Of a DNA stretch of 64,000 nt, positions 49,908 through 58,303 are shown piece by piece; position 1 is the stretch's first letter; the number at the start of each line of letters is the position of its first letter. The position numbers and the translations under genes are program-made. This DNA is from Candidatus Methanoperedens sp. BLZ2 (GTDB lineage: Archaea; Halobacteriota; Methanosarcinia; Methanosarcinales; Methanoperedenaceae): positions 1-64,000 of the forward strand of contig NZ_NTMG01000085.1 of the NCBI RefSeq assembly GCF_002487355.1, read 5' to 3'. Below the pieces are notes generated by a model. The model was given only the letters and a program-made list of their open reading frames with translations, made no database searches and had not been told where the DNA came from.

Positions 49908-50780
49908 TCACTTAATTAAATCCTTTAGATATTCGATGATATCGATCGTGACATCCACCCCGCACGCCTCGAATATACCTTTGCCAGAAGGCGTTCCATT
50001 GATCTCAATAACATAAGGTTTATCGCCTTCGATAATATCCACGCCAGCGTAAGTCGTTCCGATAACTTCCGAGGCTTTCAAGCTCAATTTTTCCTGTTCG
50101 CCTGTCAATATGCAGGGTTTTGCGCTACCTCCCTGGCTCAGGTTATTGATCCAGCTTCCTTCTGGTGCTATCCTGTAAATCGAGCCCATTACTTTATTAT
50201 TCACAACAAATACCCTGATGTCCCTTCCTGGATTGGGAATAAATTCCTGTATATACACAAGGCCGTTTTTTTCAAGCAGTACTTTGAGTTTCTGCCTTCC
50301 CATTTCATTGTTTTTTACGCATTCTACGCCAATTCCTTTATATCCGAACACAGGCTTCACCACAGCGCGCCCAAAAGATGCCAATGCGTCAAGCGCTTCC
50401 TCCCGGGAATTTGTCACCAGGGTAACGGGTGTATTGATCCCATTATTTCGGAACATATAACTTGAAACATATTTATTGGCAGACCTTGCAATTGAATCCG
50501 GCGAATTGATGACCGCTATACCAAGGTCTTCCAGCTGGCAGAGGATATCGAACCTGAAAGAAACATCATTTCTTGTTGAAGGTCCAAGGTCTCTTACAAT
50601 AATAGCATCAAGAGTTGTAAGATCGATCTCCCCTGAGTATAACTTACCTGATGGGATGTTTGAAGTCGCTTCATTGAAGCTAAAAGCCAGTGCTTCCATT
50701 CCGCATTGCATAACGGAATTATGGAGTGCAATTCCAGTCCAGTCTGCCGGGTCTGTTACTGAAATACCTATCTTTTTCAT
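49908..50780 (-). CDS. mptN: RimK-like ATP-grasp ligase, probably tetrahydromethanopterin:alpha-L-glutamate ligase
   Basis: 290 residues, the size of M. jannaschii MptN. ATP-grasp features: NSPDSIARSANKYVSSYMFRNNGINTP, GRAVVKPVFGYKGIGVECV (ATP loop), QEFIPNPGRDIRVFVVNNKVMGSIYR, SQGGSAKP, and AGVDIIEGDKPYVIEINGTPSGKG (metal binding Glu/Asn). RimK-like ligases add glutamate to coenzymes in methanogens: MptN to methanopterin, CofF to F420. Length and overall sequence favour MptN, which would make a sarcinapterin-type C1 carrier; CofF or an unknown target cannot be excluded. Starts 4 bases after the DUF434 gene. Confidence 0.72.
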   Translation of the reverse strand: MKKIGISVTDPADWTGIALHNSVMQCGMEALAFSFNEATSNIPSGKLYSGEIDLTTLDAIIVRDLGPSTRNDVSFRFDILCQLEDLGIAVINSPDSIARSANKYVSSYMFRNNGINTPVTLVTNSREEALDALASFGRAVVKPVFGYKGIGVECVKNNEMGRQKLKVLLEKNGLVYIQEFIPNPGRDIRVFVVNNKVMGSIYRIAPEGSWINNLSQGGSAKPCILTGEQEKLSLKASEVIGTTYAGVDIIEGDKPYVIEINGTPSGKGIFEACGVDVTIDIIEYLKDLIK

Positions 50781-50784
50781 TTTG

Positions 50785-51444
50785 TCATCCCGTAAATTCG
50801 TTTATTCTTGAAATACCGGCTTCAAGGTGCGGGATTTCGCATATCATACAAAAAAGAAAATTAATTGTTCTTTCAGCGTTATCTATTATCACGCCATCAC
50901 TTGATGCTACAATATCATGGGAGCACTTTAAATCATGATCCGCATGTCTTGAAGTACGAGCATCGCCAATTAAACCTGCCTGATCGATTTTTTCCCGGAG
51001 CAATCCTGCCAGTAAACCACTTTTACTGATTTGTGAATCAAAGAGAAAACATACTTGTGAAGGGCCTTTCTCTTTTAAGAATGATAATATCAATTCGATG
51101 GCATGATGTGTATTCCCTGAAGTATTGAAATTCCTGGATATGCCCTTTATGTCCCTGATAACCCTATCATCGCAAAGAATTGCTTTTTTCTCAAGGATAC
51201 TTTCCATTCCGATAATGATGTTATACCCGTCAATTATGACCTTATTTCCCCGTATTTTATCACATGGCAGGAATTTCAGGCGCCTTTTTTCACAAATCGA
51301 CCTTGCGATAACTGCCCTTGAAAGAATATGCCTTGAATCAGAATCCATCCTGTAGTGATCGCATACAAATCCCACAGCGCTTTTTTGGGGAAATCCCCTG
51401 TTAAGAAGATATCTAATGTCAATAGCTGCATCCTCAATACTCAT
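50785..51444 (-). CDS. DUF434/DUF5616 protein (COG2454-like)
   Basis: 219 residues. The N-terminal domain (AAIDIRYLLNRGFPQKSAVGFVCDHYRMDSDSRHILSRA) matches DUF434. The second half has VIIDGYNIIIGMES, HHAIELILSF, VCFLFDSQISKSG and the closing ASSDGVIIDNAE, a pattern of acidic residues reminiscent of PIN-like nucleases, as in DUF5616. Function unknown. Its ATG overlaps the pelota stop (ATGA), so it may assist mRNA surveillance by guilt of association; that is inference. Confidence 0.8.
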   Translation of the reverse strand: MSIEDAAIDIRYLLNRGFPQKSAVGFVCDHYRMDSDSRHILSRAVIARSICEKRRLKFLPCDKIRGNKVIIDGYNIIIGMESILEKKAILCDDRVIRDIKGISRNFNTSGNTHHAIELILSFLKEKGPSQVCFLFDSQISKSGLLAGLLREKIDQAGLIGDARTSRHADHDLKCSHDIVASSDGVIIDNAERTINFLFCMICEIPHLEAGISRINEFTG

Positions 51445-52487
51445 GGGTTCACCCTGAACCGCAAAAGTGCGGCTATACCTCCCAGTGCTTCAAGCTTCTT
51501 TCCGGGCTCAAACTCTGTGCTAAATACTACAATTCTTCCCTGTGAATGCTCAACTTCTTTTAAGAATTCATCGATTGATTTGCCTTCACGTTCTGTACGA
51601 AGCAATTCATCAGTAATCAAAAGAGTATGGATGGCTCCAAGGTTCTGTGCGTTCCTGACATCTGCCATTCCATAGGATACTTTCCCGTTTATGGATATCT
51701 CTTTCATCAATTCTTCAATAAGTTTTGCTTCCCTTCCGATCCTTGATTCTTCCATTATCCTGTCAACTGCGCCCCTTCGAAGCACCTCCTGGAATCCGGA
51801 TATACCGATTGAAGTTGTATCTTCAAGAACCGCTTTTTTTGCGAGTTCAGGTTCCCTTGTTCTTATGAACTCAAGAAAATCCTCTTTTGTAAATCCCGGT
51901 CCTGCAAGTATGACAGCATCTACTTTCTCTGCCGCCCATTTTAACTGCGAAGCCAGTTCCCCGAAGAATTCATTACGTGTATTGCCCTCGCCTTTTCCAA
52001 GTGATTGCCGAAGCGATGATGATTCTTCAACGCCGAACTGTCTTACCATTCCTATGGATGCCTCTCCTTCTTCTATTGTTGCGATAATCACTTTTGGGCG
52101 CATGGATGCGATTTGCGCTTCTTTTATTCTTTCGAGCTGGTCGCTTTTCCACGTTTTGATTATGGATATATCAGTTCCCTCTTCGATGTTTATAGTGTGG
52201 TATGCGCCGGTATCAATTCCATCAACTATAGTGCCATGAACACGCAGGCGGTTTGCGAACTTATGGAATTCCACTTTCTCGACACATATCCCGAGCCGCA
52301 TCGTTTTCTTATCAGCTTTTTCAGGTCTCAGTTTATCCGTAGCTCCCTCAATACGTCTTTTCGTAACTGCAAAAACAATGTCCTGGGGCTCAAGTATGTA
52401 TTTTAAATGCCACATGTCATCTAATGATTCCACCATGAGCGAGATCTCACCATCATTTCCCCGCAGGTCTTTTTTTAACAGTTTCAT
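51441..52487 (-). CDS. pelA: mRNA surveillance protein pelota
   Basis: 348 residues from ATG 52487, chosen over 52526 because the family begins MKLLKKDLRG and GGTGATT lies just upstream. Domains: N-terminal Sm-like (DDMWHLKYILEPQDIVFAVTKR), central eRF1-like (VDAVILAGPGFTKEDFLEFI), and C-terminal (YGMADVRNAQNLGAIHTLLITDELL). Like Dom34, it recognises stalled ribosomes with aEF1A/ABCE1. It lacks the GGQ of release factors, as expected. 4 bases downstream of the S-layer-like gene. Confidence 0.96.
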   Translation of the reverse strand: MKLLKKDLRGNDGEISLMVESLDDMWHLKYILEPQDIVFAVTKRRIEGATDKLRPEKADKKTMRLGICVEKVEFHKFANRLRVHGTIVDGIDTGAYHTINIEEGTDISIIKTWKSDQLERIKEAQIASMRPKVIIATIEEGEASIGMVRQFGVEESSSLRQSLGKGEGNTRNEFFGELASQLKWAAEKVDAVILAGPGFTKEDFLEFIRTREPELAKKAVLEDTTSIGISGFQEVLRRGAVDRIMEESRIGREAKLIEELMKEISINGKVSYGMADVRNAQNLGAIHTLLITDELLRTEREGKSIDEFLKEVEHSQGRIVVFSTEFEPGKKLEALGGIAALLRFRVNP

Positions 52488-52491
52488 CCAA

Positions 52492-53013
52492 TCACCATAG
52501 TTTCCGGCCAATATAAAATAACGCAATTATAAAAATAATTCCGGTTATCCAGATCATAAATTCAGGAATGGGCTGTTCCGGGGGTGGGACGCTGTAGTTA
52601 GCCTGTTCCGGGGTCTTAACAGGTGTTATTCCAATGATTTTTGGCGCGGGCATATCAGGATCAGTGTATTGGTACACAGGAAAAAAAGAAACAAGATTAG
52701 TATCTTTTGAACCCGAATATATATTATCCACTCGCAGGGATAATATTGTCCTGTTCGTCTTATTGTATGTGAAGTAGTCTTTAATGTGTATAATTTCACT
52801 CTTCACGACCGTGTCGTTTGATTCTAATTCAAGCCAGATGGAATCCTCATTGCTCACGCTTTTTAATTTTACTACATACCCCTGGGGAAGGCCATATGAA
52901 TCTCCCGTAGAAAGATAGAAATCAGTTCCATTCAGGATAGTATCATTTGCTGCTGACCCTGAAAGTGCAAGAATAATTAAAGATACCGCCAAAGCCAATA
53001 CATTTTTTCCCAT
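52492..53013 (-). CDS. Membrane-anchored protein with one S-layer-like module
   Basis: 173 residues. Signal peptide NVLALAVSLIILALSGSAA. One domain with YLSTGDSYGLPQGYVVKLKSVS, SIWLELESNDTVVKSEIIHI, and LRVDNIYSGSKD resembles a single S-layer duplication-type module, like those inside the 1180-residue cytochrome. A Pro-rich stalk, one C-terminal helix (MIWITGIIFIIALFYIG) and RKLW follow. Probably an external membrane-anchored protein. Divergent from the small gene at 53077; upstream of pelota in one transcript. Confidence 0.75.
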   Translation of the reverse strand: MGKNVLALAVSLIILALSGSAANDTILNGTDFYLSTGDSYGLPQGYVVKLKSVSNEDSIWLELESNDTVVKSEIIHIKDYFTYNKTNRTILSLRVDNIYSGSKDTNLVSFFPVYQYTDPDMPAPKIIGITPVKTPEQANYSVPPPEQPIPEFMIWITGIIFIIALFYIGRKLW

Positions 53014-53076
53014 TTGTTTTCATTGACTTTATACACATGCTTATATATTTGCTTTACATCTCACACAAAACAAAAT

Positions 53077-53331
53077 ATGGTTATTTCAGTCAGGGTATGC
53101 TCAGGAAGGACAGCTTTTGAGGTGAGCACCAATATTAAGATCGATCTGGCCAGGGCAAGTTGCGTTCTTGATCCGAAGATTTCAACAAAACATATATTAT
53201 TGTTGACATATGAGGGAGTGGACGTCTCAATGTATCCAAGCGGCAGGATGCTTATAAAAGCAAAAACAAGGGAAGAATCAATTGATATTGCGCGCAAGCT
53301 CTTAACATACCTGGGTTATGTTGAAATTTGA
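53077..53331 (+). CDS. Small conserved-looking protein with a TBP-like half repeat
   Basis: 84 residues from ATG 53077; a longer frame from 53014 has no family-like start. VISVRVCSGRTAFEVSTNIKIDLARASCVLDPK, then YEGVDVSMYPSGRMLIKAKTREESIDIARKLL. Strand SMYPSGRMLIKAKT and the following helix look like half of a TATA-binding-protein saddle (compare LIFSSGKMVVTG). A real TBP needs two such repeats. Could be a TBP-like regulator acting as a dimer. Function unknown. Confidence 0.6.
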   Translation: MVISVRVCSGRTAFEVSTNIKIDLARASCVLDPKISTKHILLLTYEGVDVSMYPSGRMLIKAKTREESIDIARKLLTYLGYVEI

Positions 53332-53714
53332 ATTATACCACATTTTGTATCATATTTGTTACCAAAAACTATTAATTATGACAAAACAGAATAATCAATT
53401 ACCATATATCATGAATGTGTGTGAATATGGTGCACGCTATGATGAGCTAGTATGAAATCGGCAGAAAAGCCATATTGGAAATAGAAAGAGAATTTCCAAG
53501 TTTCCCGGGCGTAAAGGTCCTGTGGCCATACATGGTCTAAAAGGAAGTGGCTCGACTGGGATTTCACCCGATGGGGGTGCAATGAGAAAGCGTATGGAGC
53601 GCAATTTGCGGCAAGCAATCACAAATGTTCGTGTTGCAAGGGTGCTGCAGGCCCTGCGGAAATCATCCGGGGGTCAGCTCATCAACCCACTCATTATTTA
53701 ATGTCATTTCCCTA
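53332..53714. other. GC-richer intergenic stretch with hairpins and a possible 59-codon ORF
   Basis: 383 bases between convergent genes. 53440-53700 is GC-richer than nearby intergenic DNA. It has hairpins TGGAAAT/ATTTCCA (about 53475-53497), CACCC/GGGTG (about 53565-53579) and GCAA-CAC/GTG-TTGC (about 53613-53636). This could be a structured RNA. A frame open from 53456 to TAA 53699-53701 could start at GTG 53522 and code a basic 59-residue peptide (RKRMERNLRQAITNVRVARV), which I do not recognise. It does not match RNase P RNA, SRP RNA or a tRNA as I know them. Confidence 0.35.
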
Positions 53715-54248
53715 TTATTTTACAAGGCCGAATTCCATATTACTAATGATATTATTTTTGTCTTTAAACTGATATTCTCGCTGGCTTCGATTTCCTCTTC
53801 GAATAAGTATATTCTCGCGGGACATCCTTGCAAGATATGTTGATACCGTGCTGAGGCCGATTTTTCCGTAAACCGACTCGTATTGTTTTTTTACGTCAAG
53901 AGATGTGAACCATACCCTTGGGTATTCAAATCTTAAGAACATTTCCAATCTTTCTTTTAATGTCAATGTTTTTGATTCACTTATGTTGTTCATAATCGAG
54001 GTCCGGGGTGGAATTTCATTTCTTGTTTTTGAAGCAGCAAGAATGAATTTCATAGCTGATAATACCGGGAATTCACCTTCGAATTCGGCATCTGCCTTTG
54101 TTCCGTCATCTTTGACAATATGCACTTGCACTTCAACTTCATCAGCCTCGATTGAATTAAGGTAAGCAACTGCAAGGTCAATGCATTCAGGACCTTTATA
54201 ATTTATGCTGCAAGCGTTTGTTCCTTCGATTTCAAGCCTTATTTTCAT
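53715..54248 (-). CDS. Winged-helix DNA-binding protein
   Basis: 177 residues from ATG 54248 with GAGGT four bases ahead; TTG 54257 is less likely. An N-terminal alpha/beta domain of about 100 residues (KIRLEIEGTNACSINYKG, EVEVQVHIVKDD) precedes a C-terminal winged-helix (LTLKERLEMFLRFEYPRVWFTSLDVKKQYESVYGKIGLSTVSTYLARM in pieces, then LIRRGNRSQREYQF). The wing region is basic. Likely a transcription regulator whose first domain may sense something. Its targets are unknown; the AT-rich region shared with acs is a candidate. Confidence 0.68.
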   Translation of the reverse strand: MKIRLEIEGTNACSINYKGPECIDLAVAYLNSIEADEVEVQVHIVKDDGTKADAEFEGEFPVLSAMKFILAASKTRNEIPPRTSIMNNISESKTLTLKERLEMFLRFEYPRVWFTSLDVKKQYESVYGKIGLSTVSTYLARMSRENILIRRGNRSQREYQFKDKNNIISNMEFGLVK

Positions 54249-54257
54249 AAACCTCAA

Positions 54258-54714
54258 AAAATTGGAGGACTGCCCGCCCCATCGAGACAGACAGTTTTAC
54301 ATCCGGATTTCCCCTCCGATGTTTCCTTCGTTTTAAATAGTGTTCGTTTTGTGAACGACTTTGTAAATAGATGTAATTATTGGTATATATACTTTTCAAT
54401 TGAAATAAAGGTAAATGGATATATATGTTAAATATAACAAAATTAAAGGGTATTTTAAATAAATATGGATTATTATGCATTTTTTTATCAATTTGAATAA
54501 CAATATTGTTTAATATTATTTAATATTTGATTTAAACCTTCAATTATGTTTAAATTATTTTTCCAGTGGAAACAAAGGGGTACGTATTATTTTAGCTTAA
54601 CACACCTCTTCACAAATTTTTTTGAAAAATATTGTTTAATAATGTCTATATTCATACAGAAAAACTGGACAATCTATTTTAATAATAACACTAAATTAAG
54701 ACAGGTGAACCGGC
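54258..54714. promoter_or_regulatory. AT-rich divergent control region of acs and the winged-helix gene
   Basis: 457 bases, very AT-rich. It contains the perfect palindrome AACAATATTGTT (54499-54510). The 13-mer AATATTGTTTAAT occurs twice, at 54502-54514 and 54628-54640. GTTCGTTTTGTGAAC lies at about 54342-54356 near the minus-strand gene, and several TATA-like ATTTAAATA runs are present. No gene. Good candidates for regulator sites upstream of acs. Confidence 0.45.
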
Positions 54715-56676
54715 ATGGCTGAAAACACAATAGAATCTTTACAGGATGAAAAACGTATCTTTTATCCGCCTTCTGAATTTAGCAAAAAAGCATATATAAA
54801 AAGTTTTGATGAATATAAAGAAATTTATAAACAATCGATCAGCGACCCCGCATCATTCTGGGCAGAGAAAGCACAGCAGCTTGACTGGTTCAAGAAGTGG
54901 GAAAAGGCCAATTTCTGGGATCCTGAAAAAGCCATTTGCCGCTGGTTCGAGGGTGGAAAGCTGAATGCATCATATAATTGTCTTGACAGGCACCTATCCC
55001 AACATAGGGACAGGATCGCTATACGCTGGGAGGGTGATGGCGGTGAAACACAACTATTCACATATGAACAATTATATACGGAAGTCTGCAAATTCGCGAA
55101 CGTGCTGAAGAACAAAGGTGCAAAAAAAGGGGATAGAATAGCGATTTACCTCCCCATGATCCCCCAGCTTGTGATCTCAATGCTGGCATGCGCAAGGATC
55201 GGAGCCATTCACAACGTTGTATTTGCAGGTTTTAGCGCTGATTCATTAGTAGATCGCATTCATGATAGTTCATGTTCATTTGTAATCACGGCTGATGCTG
55301 GTTTAAGGGGAGGGAAAATCGTCCCGCTCAAGGAAAGTGTCGACCGGGCGATAAGCGGCAATGAAAAAAATTCTGTGAACACAGTTATTGTTTACGATCG
55401 CACAGGCACAAAAGTGAATATGAAGCAGGGGAGAGACTTCTGGTGGAATGAGGAGGTTAAGAACGCAAGCACTGAATGCAAACCGGAAGTGATGGATGCT
55501 GAAGATCCGCTATTTATTCTTTACACAAGCGGAAGCACCGGCAAGCCAAAAGGTGTGCTTCATACCACTGGCGGATATTTATTGTATGCTATGCAGACTT
55601 TCAAATGGATATTTGATTACAGGGATGAGGATTTATTCTGGTGCACTGCTGACATAGGATGGATAACAGGTCACAGTTACATTGTGTATGGGCCGCTTGC
55701 AAGCGGCGCAACAAGCCTGATGTTTGAAGGTGTTCCGAATTATCCAGAGCCTGACAGGTTCTGGGAACTTATTGAGAAATATAAGGTGACGATTTTCTAC
55801 ACAGCTCCGACAGCTATCAGGGCTCTGGAGCGAAGCGGGGATGAATGGCCAAAAGGACGAGACCTCTCAAGCCTTCGGCTTCTTGGAACCGTGGGAGAGC
55901 CAATAAATCCCGAGGCATGGATGTGGTATTATAACGTGATCGGGAACAGGCGCTGTCCCATAGTGGATACATGGTGGCAGACTGAGACCGGGGGAATACT
56001 GATAACACCACTTCCGGGAGCTACACCTCTCAAACCCGGTTCTGCGACATTTCCTTTTCCAGGAATTGAGCCTATGGTCGTGAAAGCGGATGGAACTGAA
56101 GCGGGCATTAATGAAGGCGGGCAGCTTGTGATAAAGAAGCCCTGGCCCGGGATGATGAGAACTGTTTTCGGCAGCCATGAGCGCTTTATCGAGAAGTATT
56201 TTGCCCAGTTCCCGGGAGTGTACCAGACCGGGGACAGCGCACGAAAGGACGAGGATGGATATTTCTGGATCATGGGAAGGATCGACGACGTGATAAAGGT
56301 TTCAGGGCACAGGCTGGGAACTGCGGAGATAGAGAGTTCACTTGTGTCCCACAATGCAGTTGCTGAAGCCGCTGTTGTGGGTTATCCGCATGATATTAAA
56401 GGAGAAGCCATCTACGCCTTTGTCACACTTAAAGAAGGAGTGACAAAGAACTCTGACCTGAAAGCCGATCTTGTCACCCATGTCAGGAATTCTATTGGTC
56501 CAATCGCAAAGCCTGAGAAGCTGCAATTTGCAGATGCGCTTCCCAAGACGCGCTCTGGAAAGATAATGAGACGCATATTGAGGAAGATCGCATCTGGCGA
56601 TGTCCATGACCTGGGGGATATCACTACGCTTGCTGATCCGTCTGTTGTGGAAGTGCTTGTGGAGGAGAGGGAGTGA
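54715..56676 (+). CDS. acs: Acetyl-CoA synthetase (AMP-forming)
   Basis: 653 residues, full length. ANL-superfamily motifs: [19 protein letters not shown] (ATP loop, from about 277), [43 protein letters not shown] and the C-terminal lysine in [15 protein letters not shown], the usual acetylation site. It makes acetyl-CoA from acetate, ATP and CoA. In a methanotroph it may take up acetate or, run in reverse, release it. Monocistronic; upstream repeats suggest control. Confidence 0.97.
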   Translation: MAENTIESLQDEKRIFYPPSEFSKKAYIKSFDEYKEIYKQSISDPASFWAEKAQQLDWFKKWEKANFWDPEKAICRWFEGGKLNASYNCLDRHLSQHRDRIAIRWEGDGGETQLFTYEQLYTEVCKFANVLKNKGAKKGDRIAIYLPMIPQLVISMLACARIGAIHNVVFAGFSADSLVDRIHDSSCSFVITADAGLRGGKIVPLKESVDRAISGNEKNSVNTVIVYDRTGTKVNMKQGRDFWWNEEVKNASTECKPEVMDAEDPLFILYTSGSTGKPKGVLHTTGGYLLYAMQTFKWIFDYRDEDLFWCTADIGWITGHSYIVYGPLASGATSLMFEGVPNYPEPDRFWELIEKYKVTIFYTAPTAIRALERSGDEWPKGRDLSSLRLLGTVGEPINPEAWMWYYNVIGNRRCPIVDTWWQTETGGILITPLPGATPLKPGSATFPFPGIEPMVVKADGTEAGINEGGQLVIKKPWPGMMRTVFGSHERFIEKYFAQFPGVYQTGDSARKDEDGYFWIMGRIDDVIKVSGHRLGTAEIESSLVSHNAVAEAAVVGYPHDIKGEAIYAFVTLKEGVTKNSDLKADLVTHVRNSIGPIAKPEKLQFADALPKTRSGKIMRRILRKIASGDVHDLGDITTLADPSVVEVLVEERE

Positions 56677-56698
56677 ATTGAAAAAACATAAAGCATTT

Positions 56699-56717
56699 AT
56701 GTATGCAATGCATACAT
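56699..56717 (+). promoter_or_regulatory. Palindromic operator of the UPF0175/PIN pair
   Basis: ATGTATGCA-A-TGCATACAT is a perfect 9-bp inverted repeat with one central base, ending 7 bases before the antitoxin ATG at 56725. Position and symmetry fit autoregulation by the antitoxin, as is usual for toxin-antitoxin operons. Confidence 0.6.
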
Positions 56718-56724
56718 TACATAC

Positions 56725-57030
56725 ATGACAGAAATAAGCATTTCTGCAAGGATTCCTGAAGAAATATTCTCTGAACTTGAGAAATTTATGAAAGAGGAAT
56801 CACTTGAAAAATCAGCTTCTATCAGGAAACTGCTTTCGGATGGGCTACAGAAATGGAAAGTAGAGAAGGCTTTGAGGTTCCTTGAGGACGGAAAAGTGAC
56901 CTTCCTTAAGGCGGCGGAAATGTCTGGAATGACAGTATGGGATTTTGCTGATGCCGTGAGGGAAAAAGGAATAGTATGGATAAAATCCCAAAAATTCATA
57001 CAACAGGATATGGATGATGCGCTGCGATGA
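56725..57030 (+). CDS. UPF0175-family antitoxin
   Basis: 101 residues. N-terminal ribbon-helix-helix-like EISISARIPEEIFSELEKFMKEESLEKSASIRKLLSDGL, then ALRFLEDGKVTFLKAAEMSGMTVWDFADAVREKGI in pieces, which is the UPF0175 signature. Such proteins bind DNA and neutralise a PIN toxin. It overlaps the next gene by ATGA. Confidence 0.85.
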   Translation: MTEISISARIPEEIFSELEKFMKEESLEKSASIRKLLSDGLQKWKVEKALRFLEDGKVTFLKAAEMSGMTVWDFADAVREKGIVWIKSQKFIQQDMDDALR

Positions 57031-57533
57031 AACCACTGGTATTTGACGCCACGCCTTTGATATATCTGGGGAAGATAAAAATTTTAGATAAAGTGGCGCA
57101 TTTCCCTGAAGATAAATATATCACTAAATCCATTTTCAGGGAAGTGGTGGAAAGAGGCAAAGAAATCGGAGAACCGGAAGCCTTCATGATTGAAAAAATT
57201 ATCGAGGCTGGTATAATAAAAATAAAGAACCCTCACAATAAAAAATACATACATCACCTTACAGACAATCCAAAAATCCATCCGGGTGATGTGGATACAC
57301 TTGCTCTCGCTTCTGAATTGGATGGAATCGCGTTATTGGATGACGAAGAAGCAAGAGGAATGGCACAGATGGAAGGAATAGGGCATCATGGAACTATCTA
57401 TTTGCTCCTTCGTATGATGAAAATGAAGCTTATAACCAGAAAAAAGACGCTGGAAAGCCTGAATGAGATGATACATCACGGTTGGAGATGTTCGACAGAA
57501 TTGTATGCTGAGATTTTGATGGCGATGAAATAG
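57027..57533 (+). CDS. PIN-domain toxin (DUF3368-like)
   Basis: 168 residues. Acidic PIN residues: FDATPLIYLGKI near the start, the central E in IFREVVERGKE, and PGDVDTLALASELDG...LLDDEEARGMA. The DUF3368-type C-terminus (GTIYLLLRMMKMKLITRKKTLESLNEMI in pieces) fits an intact ribonuclease toxin paired with UPF0175. Probably cleaves tRNA or mRNA when released. Confidence 0.85.
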   Translation: MKPLVFDATPLIYLGKIKILDKVAHFPEDKYITKSIFREVVERGKEIGEPEAFMIEKIIEAGIIKIKNPHNKKYIHHLTDNPKIHPGDVDTLALASELDGIALLDDEEARGMAQMEGIGHHGTIYLLLRMMKMKLITRKKTLESLNEMIHHGWRCSTELYAEILMAMK

Positions 57534-57607
57534 AAGGCGATTTTGAAGGGAAAAGTGAGTAAAGATCAAATGAGTCCAAATGTTAACGGAAACCGAAGGA
57601 GTATGAA

Positions 57608-58153
57608 ATGATGATAATTGGTGAAGAAATTGTGAAATGTATAGAAAGTAATGAAGAAGAAATCCGAAACCTCTACCTCAATTACGCCAGCCTTATTACA
57701 GATAAATTAGAAGAAACCTTACAGAATGCCCTCATTTCAGTCCTCCTCTTTGGCAGCGCTGCAAGAGGGGAAGCGGAAGAGGGCAGCGACATCGATATTC
57801 TGATAGTTACTGAAAAATTCGGAAGCGAAGGGCGGTTTGAGGTTTTTAATGCGATTGAGAAAGACCTGAAAGCTTCTGAGGAGTACCAGGAACTAAAAGA
57901 TAATAAACTCGGTACACTTATCAGCCCTGTTCCACTTACACCTTCTGAAGTTAAAAACAATCCTTCCATCCTTCTGGATATGGTTACAGATGGAATAATC
58001 CTTTATGATGTAGATGATTTCATAGAAAATAAAATGAAAAACTTGAGAAAAAAACTCAAAAAAATGGGGTCTAAAAAGATATTTCTTGATAACAAAAGAT
58101 ATTTCTGGGATCTTAAACCGGATTATAAAATGGGAGAGGTTGTGGTAATATGA
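57608..58153 (+). CDS. MNT-type nucleotidyltransferase
   Basis: 181 residues. LLFGSAARGEAEEGSDIDILIV is the GS-x10-DxD minimal nucleotidyltransferase motif (shown in two parts: GSAARGE, GSDIDILIV). The C-terminal ~60 residues are Lys-rich (NKMKNLRKKLKKMGSKK). AAGGAG lies 6 bases upstream. In complete MNT/HEPN pairs the enzyme adds AMP to the HEPN toxin. It overlaps the start of a truncated HEPN gene by ATGA. Confidence 0.88.
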   Translation: MMIIGEEIVKCIESNEEEIRNLYLNYASLITDKLEETLQNALISVLLFGSAARGEAEEGSDIDILIVTEKFGSEGRFEVFNAIEKDLKASEEYQELKDNKLGTLISPVPLTPSEVKNNPSILLDMVTDGIILYDVDDFIENKMKNLRKKLKKMGSKKIFLDNKRYFWDLKPDYKMGEVVVI

Positions 58154-58242
58154 GGACTGATGAGCTTGCGCTGGATTATATCGACCGCGCTGAACTTACG
58201 CTTGAAGAAGCAAGGAATGCATTTGAAAAAGAAGTTTATTAA
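58150..58242 (+). pseudogene. Truncated HEPN-domain gene
   Basis: Only 30 codons: MRTDELALDYIDRAELTLEE then ARNAFEKEVY and TAA at 58240-58242. This is the first helix of a HEPN domain as normally encoded after an MNT gene. The rest, including the catalytic R-x4-6-H, is absent, and the downstream 60 bases do not restore it. It probably results from a deletion; the surviving nucleotidyltransferase has lost its partner. Confidence 0.7.
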
Positions 58243-58303
58243 GGAAGGAAAAAAAGCCTAAAACCGATAATTCTATTAATCATGCAATTAATCAAAGCGG
58301 AAC

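Noticed and set aside
53332-53714. RNase P RNA, SRP RNA or C/D box RNA
   Set aside because: No GAGGAAAGUC-type P4 element and no SRP helix 8 pattern. An ATGATGA box at about 53439 has no matching CTGA at a useful distance.
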